Source: Methanobacteriota archaeon | Lineage (GTDB): Archaea > Micrarchaeota > Micrarchaeia > Anstonellales > J096 | Direction: 5' to 3' | Length of the DNA: 9,499 nt | Assembly: GCA_003694965.1 (NCBI GenBank) | Contig: RFJG01000005.1 | Span: 1-9,499 of the forward strand | Shown: one piece after another, positions 4,521 through 9,499 of the stretch | Layout of the letters: every line of letters begins with the position of its first letter | Numbering within the stretch: the stretch's first letter is position 1 | The notes under the pieces: model-generated | Told to the model about the DNA's origin: nothing | What the model saw: only the letters and a program-made list of their open reading frames with translations | Database searches by the model: none | Made by a program: the position numbers and the translations under genes

Positions 4521-6875
4521 ATGGAGAGTATCCTGCTCGATGTTGATTACACTTATGAGGACGAGAAGAACATCATGGTCCTCCACCTAAAAGAAGGAAA
4601 AAAGCGCGTTATAAAGGCTATGGAGTACATGCCCTACTTTCTAGTTGGTGACATAAGCAAGGAAGAGTTGGAGAATGCAATAGACTTACTGGGCAGGGAA
4701 GTCCCGGAATTGAAAATAGAAGGTAAGGTTGAGAGGTTTTTTGGAGACAAAAAAAAGGAGTTGTGGAAGGTTGTAGTTGATACCCCTCAAAATGTGCCAA
4801 AGGTCAAACATGTCCTCAAACACATGATAGAGGGTAGAGCATCTTTTTATGAGTTTGACATACCATTTAAGAAGAGGTTCTTGATGGACCATAAGCTAGA
4901 TCCATTGGGTAAAGTAAAGTATAATGAAAAAAACAACATAACCTCAATTCAAGGGGCTGGTGAAGGAGAAGTTGAGCTTATTGCTGGGGCTTTTGACATA
5001 GAGGTTTACAACCCAGAAGGAATCCCAAGAGAGGAGAGGGACCCCATAATAATAATAACATATAAAGACAACGAGAAAGAGTATTTCATCTCAACAAAGG
5101 GCAAGGGAAAGAATGTTGTAAATGTCAAGGATGAGAAAGAACTCCTCGAAAAATTTGACAGCATAATTAAGGAGAGTAATCCAGATGTGCTCTTAGGATA
5201 CAACTCATCGCAATTTGACTTCCCCTACATAGAAGGGAGAGTGAAGAAACTCCACGTGGATATGGAACTCATAGAAAGGAGAAGAAAAATAAGAAAGGGC
5301 CTAGTAAACGGCTACAAGTTGAGGAATAACATACACTTGGACCTCTATCCTGCTGTGAGGCTACTCACCACTATGGGCGCCATCAATGTGCAGAGACTAA
5401 CGCTCAAAGATGTCTATAAGGCCATGTTTGGAGAGGAGAAGTTGATGGTTGATAGGGCTGAGATGTGGAAGCTCTGGGATGAAGATGATGATGAACTCCT
5501 TGATTATGCACTCGGTGATGCCAGAGCAACCTATAGGATAGGTGAGGAAGTTCTGCCGCTTGAGATGGAGATAGCTAGGACATCAAAGACAACACTCTTC
5601 GATGCGAGCTTGTCAACAGCTGGCCAGCTCGTAGAGAGCCGCCTTATGTATTATGCTGCTCTTGAAAAGCACATAATACCGCCGAAACCAAAAGAAAATG
5701 AAGTAAAGCAAAGGCTTGAGAACCCAATAGAGGGGGCTTTCGTTAAATTGCCAGAACCTGGCATATACGATAACATAGCAGTTCTCGATTTTAGAGGCCT
5801 ATATCCGTCTATAATAATAAGCTACAACATAGACCCCTACACGCTTACAGATGGAGAGGGTTATGAATCGCCATCGGGTTATAAGTTCAGGAAGGATTAC
5901 AGAGGGCTCGTTCCCCGTGTCTTGGAAGAGTTACTGGTAACTAGAGCGGCCATAAAGAAAGAGATAAAGAAAGAGAAAGACAAGGAAAAGTTGAAGAGGC
6001 TCAAGGCAAGGAGCCAAGCTCTCAAGATACTTGCCAACTCATTCTATGGCTACTTAGGTTATGCTAGAAGTAGGTGGTATTCTAGAGAGTGTGCTGAGAG
6101 CGTTACTGCTTGGGGGAGGGCCCACATAAAAAGTGCCATAGACAAGGCAAAGGAGGATGGTTTCGATGTCCTCTATGCAGATACGGACTCATTGTTCTTG
6201 TTGATGGGAAAGAAGAGTAAGGAAGATGTCCTAAAATTCCTGAATAAGATTAATGAGTCGTTGCCTGAGAAGATGGAGCTGGAGCTGGAGAACTTTTATA
6301 CACGAGCGGTTTTCGTGAGCAAAAAGAGTAAGACAGAAAAGAGAGGAGCGAAAAAGAAGTATGCGATGTTGGCAGAAGATGGGAGCATAAAGATAAGGGG
6401 TTTTGAGCTTGTTAGGAGGGATTGGAGCGAGATAGCGAGAGAGATACAGAAAAAAGTCTTAGAGAGCATCCTCAAGGATGGGAGGAAAGAAAAGGCCATA
6501 GCGATAGTTAGAGATGCCATAAAAAGGATAAAGGAAGGCAAAGAGAGCCTCGATAAATTTGCTATAAGCACACAGCTTAACAAGAAGATAGAGAACTATG
6601 AGGCAATAGGCCCCGAAGTAGTAGCTGCCAAGAGATTGAGAGATAGCGGGATGCCAGTAGGCAAGGGGACGCTCATAAGATATGTCATAACAAAGGAGGG
6701 AAAGTCCATATCGGACAAGGCCTATCCATTGAGCATGGCCAAGAACTACGACCCGGATTACTACATAAAGAATCAGATACTGCCAGCTGTGATGAAAATA
6801 CTCAAAGAGCTGTCTGTTGATGAAGAAGAGTTGTTGACAGGAACAAAGCAACAAGGCCTTAAAGGTTTCTTCTAA
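4521..6875 (+). CDS. polB: Replicative family B DNA polymerase with 3'-5' exonuclease and PIP box
   Basis: DNA polymerase B of 784 residues, the usual length of the euryarchaeal PolB enzymes. The N-terminal domain has LDVDY (6-10) and TPQNVP (88-93), matching the part of the Pyrococcus enzymes that forms the template uracil-reading pocket, so stalling at uracil is likely. Exonuclease: ExoI DIE (159-161), ExoII FDFPY with D233, ExoIII YALGD (329-333). ExoII reads NSSQFDF rather than the usual NGDxFDF, but the catalytic Asp is kept. Polymerase: motif A DFRGLYPSI (423-431), motif B KILANSFYGYLGY (502-514), motif C YADTDS (552-557), then KKKYA (611-615). The C-terminal QQGLKGFF (777-784) fits the PCNA-interacting consensus QxxLxxFF. 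No intein is present at motifs A, B or C. All catalytic residues are intact. Transcribed from the shared promoter at 4491-4500; its TAA overlaps the stop of the convergent oligosaccharyltransferase gene. Confidence 0.98.
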   Translation: MESILLDVDYTYEDEKNIMVLHLKEGKKRVIKAMEYMPYFLVGDISKEELENAIDLLGREVPELKIEGKVERFFGDKKKELWKVVVDTPQNVPKVKHVLKHMIEGRASFYEFDIPFKKRFLMDHKLDPLGKVKYNEKNNITSIQGAGEGEVELIAGAFDIEVYNPEGIPREERDPIIIITYKDNEKEYFISTKGKGKNVVNVKDEKELLEKFDSIIKESNPDVLLGYNSSQFDFPYIEGRVKKLHVDMELIERRRKIRKGLVNGYKLRNNIHLDLYPAVRLLTTMGAINVQRLTLKDVYKAMFGEEKLMVDRAEMWKLWDEDDDELLDYALGDARATYRIGEEVLPLEMEIARTSKTTLFDASLSTAGQLVESRLMYYAALEKHIIPPKPKENEVKQRLENPIEGAFVKLPEPGIYDNIAVLDFRGLYPSIIISYNIDPYTLTDGEGYESPSGYKFRKDYRGLVPRVLEELLVTRAAIKKEIKKEKDKEKLKRLKARSQALKILANSFYGYLGYARSRWYSRECAESVTAWGRAHIKSAIDKAKEDGFDVLYADTDSLFLLMGKKSKEDVLKFLNKINESLPEKMELELENFYTRAVFVSKKSKTEKRGAKKKYAMLAEDGSIKIRGFELVRRDWSEIAREIQKKVLESILKDGRKEKAIAIVRDAIKRIKEGKESLDKFAISTQLNKKIENYEAIGPEVVAAKRLRDSGMPVGKGTLIRYVITKEGKSISDKAYPLSMAKNYDPDYYIKNQILPAVMKILKELSVDEEELLTGTKQQGLKGFF

Positions 6876-9499
6876 CTGCTTGCTCTACTATCTGCATTGT
6901 GCCTCTTGTATATCTTTACATAGCCGTTGTTATAAGCAAGGTCCCAACCTGGCAACTCCTCCAAGACAAATGCTTTGTAGAGGATGCTGTCATAGAACCT
7001 CCCCTTCCTATCTTCCCATCCGCTTACAGTAGTGTTGCCAACCCTCCATATCTTGTCTTTTGTATAGAGAACTTGGTATATGCCAGGCCTTACTTCTTGT
7101 AGTATTCCTTTGTTAAGAACAAGGTCTCCCATATCGTTGGTCTTGTTGAGATAGTAGGAGATCGTTATCTTAGCGCCCGTTGAGGCGTCATTTGCCTCTG
7201 CTATGCAATAGAGCCTCTTTGCTCTTCTCGCATCTGCAGTGCTGAGTAGTCCTCCAGTTATGGAGTATCCTACTTTCCCAGTTATGCCGCTTATGTTGGA
7301 AATAGTACAAGTTTCATTTGTAGTATAGACCATCTCCCACAAGTTGTCAAGCTCGCACTTGCTCTCCAACTGCGCCTTACTTACATCAGTCAAGTTATTC
7401 CTAGCGCAAGCAAGATAATTAAGAGCATAGTACTTGCCGCCAAAGGCATTGCCAGAAAATAATATCTCCCTATCAAACAAGGCATAATCAGAACCATACT
7501 CTTTGGTTATGTTGTTGAAATCTGAGAGGTTGGCCATTAGGTATGCATGTGCTATATCTCCTATCATCTTCTTAGAGACGTGATCGTTCCTAAGGACTGC
7601 GTTCCTCTGGCCCCAGTAGTTTATCCAATGGCCATAGTCCCACCAGCTCGTTATGCGGGCATCATCTGGCGTATTCTTAGATATCCAATCCATAGAGTCA
7701 AGCCACACAGCTGGCAATGTTGATGGGCATACTGCCCGTATTATTGCTTTCTTAGTATTGTCAAGTTGCCTACTGTTGGCAGCCAAGTATGTTATGCAGT
7801 TGCTTGTTGAGAACTGCTCAGCAACGCTGGCTTCTCCTTTTGCAAGAGAGCATAGTCGCTTCCTATCGTAGTTGTTGCATACGACATCTGCTGGAGCAGA
7901 TGGAGAAAAGAACTTACAGAGCGTTGGGTTAGAAGAACAAGCAAATGATATTGATTGATTACCTAGACCACAATAACTCTCATCGCACAATGGAGAGAAA
8001 GTAGCATTGTATAGAGATGGATCAAATCCAGGCTTCATAGAAGCTGCATAGCTTATGTATGTTATACCAAAAGGTGAGATTAGGTTAGTAGATAGTATGG
8101 CAAATGCCACAACAACAAATAAGGCTTCTGACAAGTATGGCAGTGTGTTGAACTTCTTAGAGAGCCATACTAAGGCATATCCTATAATGTAAGAGGAGGC
8201 AAGGGCTGCAGCTAATGCTAAGTGGACTATGTACTTGGCCATAACAAGGCCTACTAAAGAGATTGCTAGGAAGAAAACAGAAGCTAACCACAAGACAAGG
8301 TCGGGCTCCGCTCTCTTGAACAGCCTCCACAACTCATATATGAAGAAGGCTAGGGAAAAGCCAAAGATATAGAAAATTAATGATGGGATTTTTTGAGTAT
8401 AGACGATTATGCTGCCAGAGGCTTCCATGATTTTTAGGAAGAGGACAAAGATCCCCTCAAATAGCTGGGCTGGCAGTGCTAAGATAGAAGATAGAGGGAA
8501 GGACTCAACATCTCCCTTGTAAAAATCATAAGACAGTATGCCAAGAGCACCTTGCAAAGATGATCCTGCTGGCTGCTGCTCTGCTATTGTCCTCTGTAAT
8601 GGAATGGAGTAGGAGCCAACGGATATGGTCCTAGTTATGAATGTGAAGCCAAAGTAGGCAATAGCAAGAGAAGCCAAGATAATTAGTGGTAATACGATGT
8701 TGGCATTTTTCTTGTAATGGTGTAGAGTAAGGTCTTTCAACCTCTCCTTGAACAAGAGAGTAGCTCCCAAAACAAGAGGCAAGACCCAGAAGAAGAACAT
8801 ATACTTTAGAGGGAGTGTGTTAACCCCATAACTAGATGTAAATATTGACATAAATACTCCTCCTAAGGATATTGCAAGAGAGGAGTAAGCAATAGGGGAA
8901 GCATCCTCACGAGATAAGATCAGAGGGATGGTTGCTATGCCTATGAATGCTATGCCAACCATAGTTTGAGTTGATGCAAGAGGGTAGAGTAAGCCTATCA
9001 GCAATGGCAGCCACTTGTATATGCCTTTTTTCTTAATGGAAAGGTAAATGGCAGCTATGAACGCCATATGCAGCATGAGAGAATTGGGTTGAGCCTCGAA
9101 AACGCCAGCATACATCTTGAACATTAAGACAGGAGTAGTAGCGAATAATAACGCGGCAACTAAGCCAGCAGCAGGGCTAAACCTCTCCCTAAACAACAGG
9201 TAGGCAAAGAAGGCCATGAACATAGCTGCAAGAGGCGGATAATAAGAGGCGTGGAATGCCAAGTTGTAGAGGTCAAAGGAGTTGCTATCAAGAGAGTAGA
9301 TGGCAGCTTGGTAGAATGCAAGGCCGGACACTGTCCTATGTCCAACCTTGACAAGTGGCCACCACGCAGTAAAATCATAAGGTGGAATAGCTCCTGTGTG
9401 GAGTATCTGTACAGTTGGATAGAGGTAGAAGTAAGGGTCAAGTTCATAATAGATGGGGGAGACAGCAGTAAACCTAAGTATAAATGCTACGTATAAGAC
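6872..9499 (-). CDS. aglB: Oligosaccharyltransferase catalytic subunit, Stt3/AglB family (N-terminus beyond window)
   Basis: Integral membrane enzyme that transfers a lipid-linked glycan to Asn in N-x-S/T sequons outside the cell. The frame stays open to the window end: 875 residues are visible. A GTG at 9331 is not the true start, because upstream in frame lies the essential first-loop motif ELDPYFY (visible residues 19-25), normally near residue 45-50 of Stt3. Only some 25 residues should be missing. About a dozen hydrophobic segments fill residues 1-475. EL5 has TIAE (304-307; DNA 8579-8590), the TIxE motif with the Glu that orients the acceptor Asn. The extracellular domain has WWDYGHWI (619-626; DNA 7622-7645), which reads the sequon Ser/Thr. 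Odd points: the second metal-binding motif reads E-A-Q (135-137), and about 115 residues with eight Cys separate the last membrane segment from WWDYG. Its TAG stop overlaps the polB stop by 4 nt. Confidence 0.95.
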   Translation of the reverse strand, partial: VLYVAFILRFTAVSPIYYELDPYFYLYPTVQILHTGAIPPYDFTAWWPLVKVGHRTVSGLAFYQAAIYSLDSNSFDLYNLAFHASYYPPLAAMFMAFFAYLLFRERFSPAAGLVAALLFATTPVLMFKMYAGVFEAQPNSLMLHMAFIAAIYLSIKKKGIYKWLPLLIGLLYPLASTQTMVGIAFIGIATIPLILSREDASPIAYSSLAISLGGVFMSIFTSSYGVNTLPLKYMFFFWVLPLVLGATLLFKERLKDLTLHHYKKNANIVLPLIILASLAIAYFGFTFITRTISVGSYSIPLQRTIAEQQPAGSSLQGALGILSYDFYKGDVESFPLSSILALPAQLFEGIFVLFLKIMEASGSIIVYTQKIPSLIFYIFGFSLAFFIYELWRLFKRAEPDLVLWLASVFFLAISLVGLVMAKYIVHLALAAALASSYIIGYALVWLSKKFNTLPYLSEALFVVVAFAILSTNLISPFGITYISYAASMKPGFDPSLYNATFSPLCDESYCGLGNQSISFACSSNPTLCKFFSPSAPADVVCNNYDRKRLCSLAKGEASVAEQFSTSNCITYLAANSRQLDNTKKAIIRAVCPSTLPAVWLDSMDWISKNTPDDARITSWWDYGHWINYWGQRNAVLRNDHVSKKMIGDIAHAYLMANLSDFNNITKEYGSDYALFDREILFSGNAFGGKYYALNYLACARNNLTDVSKAQLESKCELDNLWEMVYTTNETCTISNISGITGKVGYSITGGLLSTADARRAKRLYCIAEANDASTGAKITISYYLNKTNDMGDLVLNKGILQEVRPGIYQVLYTKDKIWRVGNTTVSGWEDRKGRFYDSILYKAFVLEELPGWDLAYNNGYVKIYKRHNADSRASS

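Noticed and set aside
5787..6198. Intein in the polymerase motifs
   Set aside because: Archaeal polB genes often carry inteins at motifs A, B or C, but all three motifs here are continuous and the protein has standard length.

Overview
The window is a compact archaeal chromosome segment. Evidence for Archaea: a family B DNA polymerase with a C-terminal PCNA-binding motif, an Stt3/AglB-type oligosaccharyltransferase, an archaeal-type YchF-like GTPase with a TGS domain, and a tRNA-Ala gene without an encoded CCA. Each visible gene start has a TATA-like box 20-24 nt upstream and no Shine-Dalgarno sequence, which points to leaderless transcripts. Heavy use of ATA (Ile) and AGG/AGA (Arg) codons fits many archaea. 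I cannot name the lineage with confidence; a euryarchaeal or DPANN-type genome is plausible.

Layout, left to right. 1-377 (+): 3' part of a TsaC/Sua5 threonylcarbamoyl-AMP synthase gene, needed for the t6A modification of tRNA. 379-1539 (-): YchF-type translation-associated GTPase, ending 1 nt from the tsaC stop. 1540-1668: divergent promoter region with one TATA box for each direction. 1669-3120 (+): a 483-residue protein I do not recognise, which carries a beta-carbonic-anhydrase-like CxDxR...HxxCG pair. 3156-3229 (+): tRNA-Ala(GGC) with its own TATA box. 3230-3381: a non-coding stretch packed with perfect or near-perfect hairpins. 3382-4470 (-): a secreted lipoprotein metalloprotease of the metzincin (matrixin-like) type. 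4471-4520: a 50-bp divergent promoter with a single TATA-like decamer at its exact centre. 4521-6875 (+): replicative family B DNA polymerase. 6872-9499 (-): the Stt3/AglB catalytic subunit, running off the right end and overlapping the polymerase stop by 4 nt.

Functional themes are information processing (TsaC, YchF-like GTPase, tRNA-Ala, PolB) and the cell surface (lipoprotein protease, oligosaccharyltransferase). The protease carries five N-glycosylation sequons, so it is a reasonable substrate for the oligosaccharyltransferase nearby, although the two are not in one operon. No mobile elements, CRISPR arrays or inteins were seen. The most interesting items are the unrecognised protein with the possible zinc site, the hairpin-rich segment behind the tRNA, the symmetric bidirectional promoter, and the altered second metal-binding motif plus Cys-rich insertion in the oligosaccharyltransferase.
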